DNA of 64,000 bases from Candidatus Obscuribacter sp. (GCA_016718315.1 JADKDV010000005.1:1-64000); one strand, 5' to 3'; positions 36,251 through 45,563 are shown, counted from the stretch's first letter. Program-made: numbers and translations. Notes: generated by a model not told the origin, from the letters alone.

Positions 36251-37057
36251 TTATGGGGCTACGTCCATTACTTCTGAGCCTTTCCAGGCATCGACTTCGG
36301 CTTTGTATGAGGCTACTCTTGATTGATAGAGAGCAGTTATTCTGGAGCCAGGCAAACCCAGGACCAGACTACCTCTTTGCGCTTGTATTTCTGCTCCTTG
36401 ATGAGCAATTACTGTGGAGTTGGAAACAGCTCTGATTTTTTCGCAATTAAATACATGGGTCTTTTGGTCTGGCGGGGCGTCTCTCCATGGTGTATCAAGA
36501 GGACAGCCGTATTTATCCAGTACTTTGGCGGGTTGATAGCTGTCTTCGTCATAGCTTTTTTCTATTGCTACGTCAGATTTTGTATTTAGCTTTGTTTGAT
36601 GCCTGTTGTAGCCGCTCAGGTCGCCGTATTTGGCATTGCGTTCGTTTCTGTCGGCAACATCTTCCGGGGCTATGATTTGTAGCTGCCAGCCTTCTTTAAG
36701 TGAGCCTGGATTGCGTACAAGACCTGGATGTTCGTGCTTGTTTAGATAGATCAAGCGTTTGATTTCGTGCTTGATCATGCGGCCGTCAATGTCATCAAAG
36801 CCGGCATTTTGTAGTGAGTCTCTGGCAATCGACCAGAGAGATTCGCCTGGTTGGACTGTATATCTGCCGTTTTTATCGATCATATCGCTGGCACTATCCA
36901 CGAGCTTTGGTTGCACTTGCTGCTCCTGCTGGTTAGTAGGATGGCGACGCTCTGCCTCCAACTCATAGCGAAATTTAGCAGACGCGTCTTGGGCATCGGC
37001 TGGAACTTGAGTGCGATCATTTATATCAGTTTGTGCCAGTTGATCAGGTGCAGTCAT
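36251..37057 (-). CDS. LysM-domain protein
   Basis: A 268-residue protein. After an acidic Gln-rich N-terminal 60 residues, a LysM-like module covers about 64-130: YTVQPGESLWSIARDSL, then IKRLIYLNKHE and LKEGWQLQII. The insert between its two halves is longer than in a typical LysM. The rest is charged, with a Cys pair (YGCPLDTPW and VFNCEKI). No signal peptide is visible, which is odd for a peptidoglycan-binding domain. GAGGA precedes the ATG at 37057; an upstream in-frame ATG lacks support. Confidence 0.75.
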   Translation of the reverse strand: MTAPDQLAQTDINDRTQVPADAQDASAKFRYELEAERRHPTNQQEQQVQPKLVDSASDMIDKNGRYTVQPGESLWSIARDSLQNAGFDDIDGRMIKHEIKRLIYLNKHEHPGLVRNPGSLKEGWQLQIIAPEDVADRNERNAKYGDLSGYNRHQTKLNTKSDVAIEKSYDEDSYQPAKVLDKYGCPLDTPWRDAPPDQKTHVFNCEKIRAVSNSTVIAHQGAEIQAQRGSLVLGLPGSRITALYQSRVASYKAEVDAWKGSEVMDVAP

Positions 37058-37703
37058 GCAGCGGTCCTCGGAGATTGTCAAGACCGATAATATATGCATA
37101 TTACTGGTGGCGCTAACACGCTTTGCTTTTGTATCGCGAGACACTTGCTGTTGTTTGCTAAAAGCCCGTCAGGTAGGGCATTTGGGATGTTGGCATTGAT
37201 AATAAAATCTGCAAATTGCCTTGATTTTATTGCAATACTTCTTGATGATCTGTTGAGTAACCCCTGATGAACAGCCTCTCAACACAGGTGGTACGCTTTT
37301 GTGTTTGGCGACCGAGACGGCGAGAGCCGCTTGCTGTCGTAAAGACTCAGGCTGTCAAACAGTCGGTATTTGGCGCTTTTGGCTCAGTTGTAACTGCGCT
37401 ATGGCAGTTTGCTTTGCGATCATTTACATCGCTATTTTTGCAGCAGTGCTGGTTGTTAGGATGCAGACCTATCTCGTTTTTACTTATTCAACCAGGAATT
37501 CCCCTTACCACCGCATCAGCCGCTTCCATCAGTCTTTATCCCCCTGTGCATGAGCACTGCGATAACTGACAGCGAAGCAAAGTTGACGAGATAGGTTAAG
37601 CCCGTGCCCTAGCACATCGCCGCTAGAGTAGTCGCACCCAATGGGAGCGTTACTCGTTGATGTATGGCACGGTCAGTAATTTTAAGCCAGGAATAAATAT
37701 CAT
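37058..37703. other. Intergenic, no gene seen
   Basis: About 650 bases between divergent genes. Two overlapping short open frames near 37267-37569 have no ribosome site and unconvincing composition. I see no strong terminator or palindrome. Confidence 0.4.
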
Positions 37704-38399
37704 ATGAATGCAGCTCGAAATCAGACAGCTTATGTTGTTGTATTGTTTGCCTCTCTTTTTGCCAGTCCGACCTTTGCTGACAGTAACACCAGTAGTAATA
37801 CCAATCTAGGTCTTACAAGTGGCGCTTACGATCAGCATCAAGGACAGGGCCAGGGTCAGGAGCAAGGACAGATAAACGACAGTCATAATCAGGCCATAGC
37901 TGCGCCTGTGCAGGGACAAAACCAAAATAACGTTGCCGTAGGCGGTCAGAGCGGTCCTTCCGTGATTGACAGTCATGCTGTGAGCAAAAACTTCACCACC
38001 TTTGGTCCACCGGCCAACGCTATCCGTAGTGGAGATTGCGCTGGTGAGGCTAATGGTATTTCGCTCTTTAGCTTTATGGCTGGTATAGGCTACAGTCATG
38101 CTGAAGAGAGCAAGACTTGTCGTACTAATCAAACGATTGAAATGACCTGTCAAAACGCTCGGCAGTTTGTCGAGACCGGCGCCATACTCTCGCAAAACAA
38201 CAATTTGAGTTTTGCTGGACGGCGTATCCTTGATAAGGCAATCGATATGATCGATATGTGTATGATGGGTCTCAAAGCCAATCCCATTAATTTGGAACTG
38301 CGTCAGGCTTACGGTCGTACATTTTATGTACCACCACCAACCACTGCCAGAAACACTCAAGTGGCTCCCCAAGGAGTAGATGAGCACGAGGAAGAATAG
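37704..38399 (+). CDS. Secreted Gln/Gly-rich protein
   Basis: A 231-residue protein with a signal peptide (cleavage expected after PTFA, about residue 25). A Gln/Gly/Asn-rich stretch follows (QHQGQGQGQEQGQ and QGQNQNNVAVGGQ), then a folded part with four or five cysteines (GDCAGEANG, ESKTCRTN, MTCQNARQF, MIDMCMMG), and an acidic end. No family known. Immediately upstream of the curlin-like gene; both are secreted and Gln/Gly/Asn-rich, so they may act together at the cell surface. Confidence 0.68.
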   Translation: MNAARNQTAYVVVLFASLFASPTFADSNTSSNTNLGLTSGAYDQHQGQGQGQEQGQINDSHNQAIAAPVQGQNQNNVAVGGQSGPSVIDSHAVSKNFTTFGPPANAIRSGDCAGEANGISLFSFMAGIGYSHAEESKTCRTNQTIEMTCQNARQFVETGAILSQNNNLSFAGRRILDKAIDMIDMCMMGLKANPINLELRQAYGRTFYVPPPTTARNTQVAPQGVDEHEEE

Positions 38400-38541
38400 C
38401 ACTGTCGAACCAAGCGGCAGACTAGTGCATTGCAGTAGGAAAATTGGCAAGGATGCTTTTGTCGCACAGGTAGGTAACTGTTGCGGCTTTAGGGCAGGTC
38501 CTTTATCTGCCAAAACCAAATCAAACAAAGAGTAAAAAATC

Positions 38542-39234
38542 ATGACCAAAAGCAAAATCAACAGCAAAAACATCGCAGCAACCAAACAAATCGGCTTAAT
38601 CCTGGCTGGCTTGTGCCTTGTTTGCACTACTGCGATGGCTGGTAACTGGGCTGAACAAACACAAGGTGCTTATCAGTCTGGTGGTCACAACACTGCCTTT
38701 CAAGAGCAAGATGCTGCTCAATTGACACGCCATGGTGTCAATGTGCTGGAGCAAACAGGCATCGTCAATCAACATGGTTGGAGCAATAGCGCTACCCAAA
38801 TCCAGAGCGGTGTACAAGTTGGTGGTCACGTCAACAATATCGAGCAGTTGGCCGGTAGCCGTCAATCAGGTTTGTTCAACAATAGCCATCAGGTGCAATT
38901 GTCTGGGCAAACCGGTGGTGTCAATGTGTTGGAGCAGCAGGCTTTGACTGTTCAGCATGGCTTCGTCAATAATTCTCAGGCTGGTGCACTGGCAAATCAG
39001 GTGGGTGGTAATAACCATGCTGCTCAGTTGCAGTTAAATCTGCAAAACGGCGGCTTTAATAGTAGCAATCTGGATCAAGTGATTAATCAGCACGGTGCTG
39101 TCAATCATGCTGTACAGGGGCAGGAAACAGTACAACACGGTGTCTTTAATAATGCCGACAGCTACCAGTCAATCCATCAAACTGGTAACCACAATTTCAG
39201 CTCACAAGAGCAGTCCACCTACCAAAGTAACTAG
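38542..39234 (+). CDS. Secreted curlin-like repeat protein
   Basis: A 230-residue protein with a signal peptide ending near AMA (about residue 33). The mature part is almost entirely tandem repeats of 15 residues with the pattern Q-x-G-x2-N-x3-Q-x5. Examples are QHGFVNNSQAGALAN, QVGGNNHAAQLQLNL and QHGAVNHAVQGQETV. About eleven units are visible, one of them 16 residues long. Q-x-G-x2-N with a following Q is the core of curlin (CsgA/CsgB) repeats, which stack as beta-solenoid amyloid; CsgA units are about 22 residues, so the shorter period is distinctive. No CsgG or CsgE/F homologue is seen nearby. Amyloid formation is inference. Confidence 0.78.
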   Translation: MTKSKINSKNIAATKQIGLILAGLCLVCTTAMAGNWAEQTQGAYQSGGHNTAFQEQDAAQLTRHGVNVLEQTGIVNQHGWSNSATQIQSGVQVGGHVNNIEQLAGSRQSGLFNNSHQVQLSGQTGGVNVLEQQALTVQHGFVNNSQAGALANQVGGNNHAAQLQLNLQNGGFNSSNLDQVINQHGAVNHAVQGQETVQHGVFNNADSYQSIHQTGNHNFSSQEQSTYQSN

Positions 39235-39315
39235 GTCATAAACCAATCAAAGGCGGCAACTTAGCGCTATTTGACTGGTCATTAAATACTATAAGGAAGT
39301 AGTATTTGGTTTTGT

Positions 39316-39355
39316 ACCTCAAGTGAGCTGGATGTTCATTTGAGGTCTTTTTTTT
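39316..39355 (+). terminator. Terminator of the curlin-like gene
   Basis: An 11-base stem (acctcaagtga with tcatttgaggt) around nine bases, followed by cttttttttt. Confidence 0.9.
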
Positions 39356-39430
39356 GCCGCTGTCTGTTACCGTCGGTAGTAGCAATTTCTGTGTCTTGCA
39401 CTAACTAAAGATGAGTCCAGGACTCGCGGC

Positions 39431-40207
39431 TTAGCGTCCAGCAGGATCTAGCCCCCAGCCTGCTAATATTTCTCTTTCTTCCTGGGCCGACTTGGCTTTT
39501 TTAAATTTGGCATTGGACTGGCCTTTGACGTGTTTTTCGCACTCTGCCCAGGTTTTGTGGCGCATCAAAACTCCGTTGTGATAGCTCAAATAAACAGCTG
39601 GTCCTGCTGCTGTGGTGCCTTTGCTAGTGCCACTGCCAGTCTTGCTTTTGCTTGCAGCGCTTTTCATTTCTGGCAAGGCTTCTTCGGCGGGCAGATGAGT
39701 AAGGTCAACAAAATAACCATCCAGTGGGCCAATGTATAGTGGCTCACTCTTGCCTTTGGCAAATGATACGGCAATTTCGTCACAGCGCTCATTACCTGGA
39801 TAGCCAGCGTGTCCTCGCACGTACTTCCAATCAATCGTAGAAGGTTTCAGTCGCATAACCTGTTTTAGTAACTCTTCCCAGAGGTGCCGATTGGCTACAT
39901 CTTTACCTTCAGCGTTTTTCCAGCCGCGAGAGCGCCAGCCAAAAATCCATTGTGTAATACCCTTAATAACGTAGGTAGAGTCTGTATACAAGACTATTGT
40001 CGATGGCTCTGTTGTTTCGAGTAGTGCCAGCGCGCGTATCGTGGCTGTCAATTCCATTTGATTATTGGTTGTTTCTTTTTGACCACCGCCAATTTCTTTG
40101 ACAGTGCCATCTGGCATCGCAACAATACTGCCCCAGCCGCCCGGACCAGGATTGCCGGAGCATGCTCCGTCAGTAAAAATCAATACTGAGGTGGATTTGG
40201 TTGTCAC
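39431..40207 (-). CDS. rnhA: Ribonuclease HI with C-terminal viroplasmin/hybrid-binding-like domain
   Basis: Degrades RNA in RNA-DNA hybrids. Residues 5-155 are RNase H with all active-site residues: Asp13 (FTDGACSGNPGPGG), Glu52 (NNQMELTATIRAL), Asp76 (LYTDSTYVIKG), His133 (VRGHAGYPGN) and Asp143. After a Ser/Thr/Lys linker, residues 208-258 (VYLSYHNGVLMRHKTWAECE, then KGQSNAKFKKAKS) resemble the hybrid-binding/viroplasmin domain that normally sits at the N-terminus of RNase H1. Here it is C-terminal. The start is a GTG with a weak ribosome site; no later Met precedes Asp13. Confidence 0.9.
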   Translation of the reverse strand: MTTKSTSVLIFTDGACSGNPGPGGWGSIVAMPDGTVKEIGGGQKETTNNQMELTATIRALALLETTEPSTIVLYTDSTYVIKGITQWIFGWRSRGWKNAEGKDVANRHLWEELLKQVMRLKPSTIDWKYVRGHAGYPGNERCDEIAVSFAKGKSEPLYIGPLDGYFVDLTHLPAEEALPEMKSAASKSKTGSGTSKGTTAAGPAVYLSYHNGVLMRHKTWAECEKHVKGQSNAKFKKAKSAQEEREILAGWGLDPAGR

Positions 40208-40861
40208 TATAGTCGCCGCTGGCTAGTTTTAATCACTAATAAACTGGATTTGAAAGCTGATGATAGCAGAGATTTATAACCGAGATAAGGCATGATTGTT
40301 TCTCGTTATTATTGTCCGTTTTTTGACATCATTAGTGTGGTTTTGCATTGCGTCTCTGGGACACTGTCAGCTATTTTTATACTGGTGGCTCAAGATTGTC
40401 TGCCTGTGAGCGTTTTGCTTGATGTGCCGGATTAAGGCGCGCTAATTATCTTTTATGCGTGAGATTACGTATGCCTTTACGTCAACAAAATTGTCTTTTG
40501 TATTTTAGGGATAGCCCAAAAGTGTCACTGCTAGGTACTTACAGGGTGCATTGGCTTGGCGGTTTGCTATTTGTTTGAGCAATCTTCTGCTCTTGCTTGT
40601 CTTTAAGGGTCTTTGATACCACAAGGAGATTCTCTTTTTATATCTCTTACTTTGGTCTTTTATAAATACCTAAACAAGCCAGCTTGAGCAAATGCTTCTT
40701 TTTAGACACAACTATGTTGTGCTGAGGATGACTATCTCATTTATAGCTACAGGTAAGTAATACATCGAGAAGCATTAGTAAAGCTGTCATTGATAGCTGT
40801 TTTTTATTGAGCCTGTTGCATCTGTTGGTGCTTCAGGTCATTAACTATTGAGGAATTGAAT
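40208..40861. other. Intergenic region before the small-protein island
   Basis: About 650 bases between divergent genes with no credible gene. One GCGCTAA (40439-40445) is present. It should contain the first promoter of the plus-strand small-gene island. Confidence 0.45.
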
Positions 40862-41935
40862 ATGACTAATTTGAATCAAGCAACTGTTTTATCTATGGTC
40901 AGTGAACTTGAGGTACTGATTGCTAATCGCGAAAACGGCGGAAAAGTGAAGTCACTGAATGTCTATTTGGCGCCAGTGCAGAGAGCGTTTATAAATGGTT
41001 TGCTGGATGCTCCATGGTGTCGGGAAGAACTAAACGAAAGGACCATGCTCAAAGTTATAGTGGCTCAGCTCGGCGCTTGTGCCGTTAATGAAATCCCTGA
41101 GTCTATGGTGCTTTTTGCCCAGATGACGATCAAGCAGTTTTTGTCAAAGCTGTTGAGAAGAGTAGCGTTGAGCTATCCTGTCTGCGCGAGTACAAAGTTA
41201 TTGGCGGCAGCCGGTGTTTGTGAGAGTCTGGGCAGTATCGAGTCATTGTCAGCAGCGGCGGCGACTATTGAGAGAATCAATAGTGAGCTTGATTTTGAGA
41301 GTGATGAGTCTTGGACTGATGTTAGATACAGCGATTTGTTGGCTTCTCAACTCAACTATTTGAGTGCCTATGCTTGTGTCAAACCGCTCTCATATGCCAG
41401 ACATCTTGCTACTCTGGCAGTTGCTGCAAGCGAGGAGTTTGGCTATGAGATTCTCAATCAGTATGTCGAGGAGTTGTTGCAGATCCTCATGGATTGCCAG
41501 TATCCCGGCGCTGAACATTTGCATGTGGTGGAGTCAAACGGGGAGAATCGCGATATATTGCTGGCGCATGTGCACAAAATGGCTGATCAATTGGGCGAGA
41601 CTGAAGCCTGTGAATTTGCCAATGTAATGCATGGCATCATGCTTGGTAAACCGGTTGGTGTTGTTTTAATGACTCCTACTGGAGTGCAGTCTGCCCCTCT
41701 TGACCCCGCCAGGGTGTATCAACAGTCGGACTCTATCCGGATAACGCCGGTTGATTACAAGCTCAAGTTTTGTATTGACCAGGCTGCCCGATACGTGTTT
41801 GTGTCTTTTGGCGACCTTAGCTGCACATCTGGGCTGGCCGCTAGTTGGCGCATCGGGTTGGATGGTGCTTTGGAAGTGATTGATTATGTTTTGATCGGAG
41901 CTGGCTTTAGCGCTGTTGCTCACGCTGCTCTATGA
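40862..41935 (+). CDS. Unknown helical protein, first gene of the small-protein island
   Basis: A 357-residue protein starting MTNLNQATVLSMVSELEVLI. It is almost all helix-forming and acidic in the first 270 residues, and beta-like at the end (VDYKLKFCIDQAARYVFVSF). No motif recognised, no signal peptide. GAGGA sits seven bases before the ATG. It is the largest gene of the island. Confidence 0.65.
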   Translation: MTNLNQATVLSMVSELEVLIANRENGGKVKSLNVYLAPVQRAFINGLLDAPWCREELNERTMLKVIVAQLGACAVNEIPESMVLFAQMTIKQFLSKLLRRVALSYPVCASTKLLAAAGVCESLGSIESLSAAAATIERINSELDFESDESWTDVRYSDLLASQLNYLSAYACVKPLSYARHLATLAVAASEEFGYEILNQYVEELLQILMDCQYPGAEHLHVVESNGENRDILLAHVHKMADQLGETEACEFANVMHGIMLGKPVGVVLMTPTGVQSAPLDPARVYQQSDSIRITPVDYKLKFCIDQAARYVFVSFGDLSCTSGLAASWRIGLDGALEVIDYVLIGAGFSAVAHAAL

Positions 41936-41978
41936 GTAAACGATGTTTATTTTTAACTATTGATTTGAGGTGTTTGTC

Positions 41979-42272
41979 ATGGACACAGTATCTATTGCCG
42001 CAGACACAGGCGCTCTGCAAGTGTTTTTTGTCAGCCTGATATTGCTAGTTGCATTTGCTGTTAGTTGCGGCTGGTGGCGCTTTTTGCAACAACGATTGGA
42101 AGTGACATCGCTGTCAGGTAAATTGCCTGTCGCCTATCAAGCCCGACTGGAAAAGCTGGCAGAGATGTTAGACCTGGACAACGCTATCGCTGCCTTTAGT
42201 GATGGTGTGCTCTGGAATCTCATAGCTACAGTCGAAGGACATTTGAAGCCGTTGCGCAGAGTGAAGCAATGA
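41979..42272 (+). CDS. Small single-pass membrane protein
   Basis: A 97-residue protein. Residues 14-38 (LQVFFVSLILLVAFAVSCGW) form one membrane segment, followed by a soluble helical domain ending LKPLRRVKQ. GAGG eight bases before the ATG. No family known. Confidence 0.6.
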   Translation: MDTVSIAADTGALQVFFVSLILLVAFAVSCGWWRFLQQRLEVTSLSGKLPVAYQARLEKLAEMLDLDNAIAAFSDGVLWNLIATVEGHLKPLRRVKQ

Positions 42273-42316
42273 ACAGCTACCACTTATCTAAACATGTATT
42301 TTAATTGGAGTTCGAT

Positions 42317-42603
42317 ATGAAGGAGCCAACTTTAGAAACAACATTGACTGCGGCTGCACTTGTAGATGCCGACCTTGTGCCCAGCAAATTGGCAATGTCC
42401 TGCCCGCTGATGTGGTAGCAGGCAAAGTCTGGGCTGGTTTAGAGAGCATCAAGGTCTTTTACTTGCACAAGGGTGTACACCCTGTGCGCTGCGGCGAAGA
42501 CCGTTGGCGTCACCATCCTGAGCCAGAGCCTTACTGGTCTGACTTTGAGATTAAAGCTGATTCCAGTGAGGAGTTTAGCCAGCTTTGGGAAATTGGCAAT
42601 TGA
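42317..42603 (+). pseudogene. Unknown 95-residue protein interrupted by a one-base frameshift
   Basis: The ATG at 42317 has GGAG upstream and reads MKEPTLETTLTAAALVDADL before running into a stop at 42416. The other frame reads QQIGNVLPADVVAGKVWAGL and on to EEFSQLWEIGN with good composition. One extra C in the CCC at 42380-42382 joins them as DLVPQQIGNVLPADVVAGKV without any other change. The product would be a small soluble protein with a Trp/Pro/His-rich middle (RWRHHPEPEPYW). It may be intact in the real genome. Confidence 0.6.
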
Positions 42604-42683
42604 CCCCTTGGTCTTGAGCCGCACCGTCAAAGCCTTTTGCGCGTGCTTGTTCTAACTTGTATTAATTTATCGAGGAAATATTT

Positions 42684-43718
42684 ATGACTACAAGAACACA
42701 GAAATCTGGTTCTGAAGAAACTTTTGTCACGACATTTGTGGCAGCCAAAAAGGGCATGCAGACTGGAATTAGAATAGGAGGTCGTCGCGCTTTTCCATCT
42801 CGCGGGCGTCCATTTCCAAAACTGGGCGAGACATGGCTTGTCTCGATAGCGGGCGAAAATCCGGCTAAGTCGGTATATTTTGTCAATTGCATCGAACTCG
42901 TGGCTGCTGCTGTTAAGGAGCCTAAAGCTGTAGACCATGCCGCAAACTTCACCAATGTGGCAATTGCGGAGAAACAACTTACGGCTGACGCAGCAGGAGT
43001 GCAGACCAGCGTGATTGCAAATGACCACACCACGGCGCTCCTGCAAAGGGTCGAGAGCTGGCTGGTCAAACCAAAGGAAATCACCTTTGGTAATCTGCTA
43101 ACGGGCTATCTGCAAGGCGCCGTAGATGGTGACGCCCAGGCTAGCGAGTTGCGTGAAACACTGAAGAGTACCATGAGCACATTTGATTTAGTCTGCGCCG
43201 AAGGAAAGCGCTTGGCTCAGCTTATGACAAAACGGTATATGGTGGTTGACTATGAATTGGCCGACCGGCTTTATTCAGCACGCAAAGAAATGGAGTGTCG
43301 AAAATTCGAGGCGCGGGAGTTAAAGCTACAAACGCTTGCCTATGCTCGCAGTGTAAGGTTGGTCAAAGCGCAAGGTGTAGGGGTCGACAAAGAGCTTGTG
43401 GCGGAGGCTGCAGACTTGCAATTGGCATTGGACCAAGCTCGGGCAAAACACAAGGAAAAGATGACTCGCACGAAAGTGGCACTGGAAGAACTGGAGCTGG
43501 AGTATCTCTACTTGGATTTTGACCAGAGAATGTTAGCTAAAGGTGCCGGTATGAGCAAGTTCGAGACTCCAGAGGCAGATCGAGAGTTTGTCGACCAGAT
43601 ATTGATTTTGCTTGATGCGGAAGCTGGATGCGAAGCCCAAAAGGTTGAGCTGTTGGCTCGCCTTGAAGTTGAAGTCAATGCTCTGGAAGAACGCGTCCAA
43701 ATGATAGTCAAAAAGTAA
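42684..43718 (+). CDS. Unknown protein with long C-terminal coiled coil
   Basis: A 344-residue protein. Residues 1-75 form a basic beta-rich region (GIRIGGRRAFPSRGRPFPK, then ETWLVSIAGENPAKSVYF). From about 160 to the end it is a charged coiled coil. No catalytic motif seen. GAGGA precedes the ATG. It sits in the small-protein island with A/T-richer codons. Confidence 0.65.
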   Translation: MTTRTQKSGSEETFVTTFVAAKKGMQTGIRIGGRRAFPSRGRPFPKLGETWLVSIAGENPAKSVYFVNCIELVAAAVKEPKAVDHAANFTNVAIAEKQLTADAAGVQTSVIANDHTTALLQRVESWLVKPKEITFGNLLTGYLQGAVDGDAQASELRETLKSTMSTFDLVCAEGKRLAQLMTKRYMVVDYELADRLYSARKEMECRKFEARELKLQTLAYARSVRLVKAQGVGVDKELVAEAADLQLALDQARAKHKEKMTRTKVALEELELEYLYLDFDQRMLAKGAGMSKFETPEADREFVDQILILLDAEAGCEAQKVELLARLEVEVNALEERVQMIVKK

Positions 43719-43772
43719 GTCGCAAGCGATTTGCAGCGACTAAATTCTAAATTAACTTAAGTGAGAACTAAA

Positions 43773-44168
43773 ATGAAAACTCAAGTAAAAGCTCAAACAA
43801 GAATTTCAAAAACTAGCAAAATGACAGTAGAAATCATGTTTGCTATGTTGTTATCTGTTGCCGCGTTTTGGCTTGGCTTGGACCTGATAGTGCAGTATCC
43901 GCGCATAATGTTTTATCTGGCTTTGACTATTGGGCTGGGTGCGGTGCCCTTAAACGGGTTATTGCTAGGTGTGATGTATCCGCTTTTGTGGTTGCTTAAT
44001 CTTGACGGTGACTGCAATCCCTGGCTAAATCTATTTGTTTTGGCTATTGTCGCCTTGGCTCTTATTGTCCTGGGGCATCTGGCTGTGGCTTATGCAGTGG
44101 CATTTGCTGGATGTGCTGGTGTGATTTTTGGAGAGGTCTGGAGCCAATATTACTGGGGCGATGAATAG
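43773..44168 (+). CDS. Small multi-pass membrane protein
   Basis: A 131-residue protein. A basic N-terminus of 18 residues is followed by four hydrophobic segments (about 19-40, 44-64, 66-78 and 86-118). No family recognised. The ribosome site is weak (GTGAG eight bases upstream). Confidence 0.6.
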   Translation: MKTQVKAQTRISKTSKMTVEIMFAMLLSVAAFWLGLDLIVQYPRIMFYLALTIGLGAVPLNGLLLGVMYPLLWLLNLDGDCNPWLNLFVLAIVALALIVLGHLAVAYAVAFAGCAGVIFGEVWSQYYWGDE

Positions 44169-44255
44169 GCCTCGTCCATAGTCTTTAATTTTGATTGCAC
44201 TCGGCTTTACCGGGTGCCTCCAAGTGCTGTCTGAGCGCTTGTATCGCAGTGGATG

Positions 44256-44285
44256 ACCTGAGTGTGTAGTCGCTCAGGTCTTTTA
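44256..44285 (+). terminator. Terminator within the island
   Basis: A 7-base stem (acctgag with ctcaggt) around a 10-base loop, followed by cttttag. Confidence 0.7.
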
Positions 44286-44310
44286 GTTGGTTTGTTATGA
44301 GGATAATAAA

Positions 44311-44619
44311 ATGGAAGATTTTATTGCAAGATTGGTTGTTAGTTTGTTAATTGGCGCGATTTTAGGTGGCATTGGGTGCTCTATCAAAACGCATCGCGCT
44401 CCTTTGTTTTTGACATTTATTTGTGGTTTCGCCTGGGCACTAGTACTGGTTCTATTCGGTATTGGTGCGCTGCTACTGTGGCTCTTTGAGCGGTCCGATG
44501 TCATTGCCAGCGCCAGTGCCGTGTTACTCGGAGGACCACATATTATTTGGTTTTTGTTTAGCTTCTGGACCGGCATTGCAGTTGTGTTTTGGGGAGATTA
44601 TTTCAGATCAACCAGATAA
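44311..44619 (+). CDS. Small membrane protein
   Basis: A 102-residue protein with three hydrophobic segments (about 5-24, 32-58 and 66-95) and charged ends. AGGA eight bases before the ATG. No family known. Confidence 0.6.
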   Translation: MEDFIARLVVSLLIGAILGGIGCSIKTHRAPLFLTFICGFAWALVLVLFGIGALLLWLFERSDVIASASAVLLGGPHIIWFLFSFWTGIAVVFWGDYFRSTR

Positions 44620-44678
44620 ATCCATCAAGGGTTGGCTTTGAAGTCGCCCATTGTTTTTTTGCTAACTGAGGAATCAAA

Positions 44679-45563
44679 ATGAATCAGAAACCGATTGTTG
44701 AAAATGGCATTATCGAAAGAGACGGCAATGGCTTTGTTGTTAAGGTGCAGGGTAAGGCATACTTAGCGGATTTGCCTGGTGTGTATTGCGAAAATCCCAA
44801 TGCTCCTGAAGGACAACGAATTTATTGCAAGAAGTTTAGTTACAAGAAAATCTATTTGCACAACCAGTATCAGCAAGCTGTGCAGGAAGTGTTAACTGGC
44901 CATGATGTGGTTGTGCTGGGTATGAACGGTTACAGTGCTTTAAGTGAGCCGCAGTGTCTTACTTGGGGAGTCAAACCGGGGGCATATGAGGCCGCCTGCG
45001 AAGGGATTTTGGATGCGGTTTGTGAGTCAATCAAGCGTACTTTTCCTGGCATTGATATTCGCTTTGCCGATGGAGCATCTAATGTCGGCGTCGATAAAGT
45101 CTTGCTTAAAGTGGCTAAGGATATGAATCGACCGCATCTTGGTCATAGCTGTCCTAAGTTTATGTTTTACGTGCAAGATGATGGCTTGCCTGTCTATGTT
45201 GCTAAGACTCAGCGAGAATATGCTGATGCCTTTATCGACTCGCTGCAAATACTTATTGCGGCAAACGGACGTGTGCAGGCTTTTGAGCATGACATTGACG
45301 CGGTATTTAAAAAGCTCAAGCATCTTATCCCTGTCAATGTACTCAAGAGTATCTCGTCCAATGGTGGACCTCCAGCTATAGGACCGGATGGCAAAATTGA
45401 AGACGCCGTAGCTGCCTTTGAGCAAAGAGTGCATATGGCGACTCAGGCTATCTATTCTGGCCGCGACCCATATCGTTCAATGGTCGGTCATGTTAGCGAA
45501 TGCACGGCTGCCATTGTGCGGACGTTGATTTCACCTGAGAGAGCTTTTGCTCGGGTGCATTGA
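44679..45563 (+). CDS. Unknown alpha/beta protein
   Basis: A 294-residue soluble protein. The segment GHDVVVLGMNGYSAL followed by a helix, then IDIRFADGASNVGVDKVLLK, looks like a Rossmann-like nucleotide- or nucleoside-binding core of the SLOG/LOG kind, but the match is only in pattern. LPVYVAKTQREYADAFI and a helical C-terminus follow. GAGGA precedes the ATG. Confidence 0.6.
   Translation: MNQKPIVENGIIERDGNGFVVKVQGKAYLADLPGVYCENPNAPEGQRIYCKKFSYKKIYLHNQYQQAVQEVLTGHDVVVLGMNGYSALSEPQCLTWGVKPGAYEAACEGILDAVCESIKRTFPGIDIRFADGASNVGVDKVLLKVAKDMNRPHLGHSCPKFMFYVQDDGLPVYVAKTQREYADAFIDSLQILIAANGRVQAFEHDIDAVFKKLKHLIPVNVLKSISSNGGPPAIGPDGKIEDAVAAFEQRVHMATQAIYSGRDPYRSMVGHVSECTAAIVRTLISPERAFARVH

Noticed and set aside
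37267..37569. Two overlapping frames upstream of the secreted Gln/Gly-rich gene
   Set aside because: No ribosome site for either; neither has domain-like composition.
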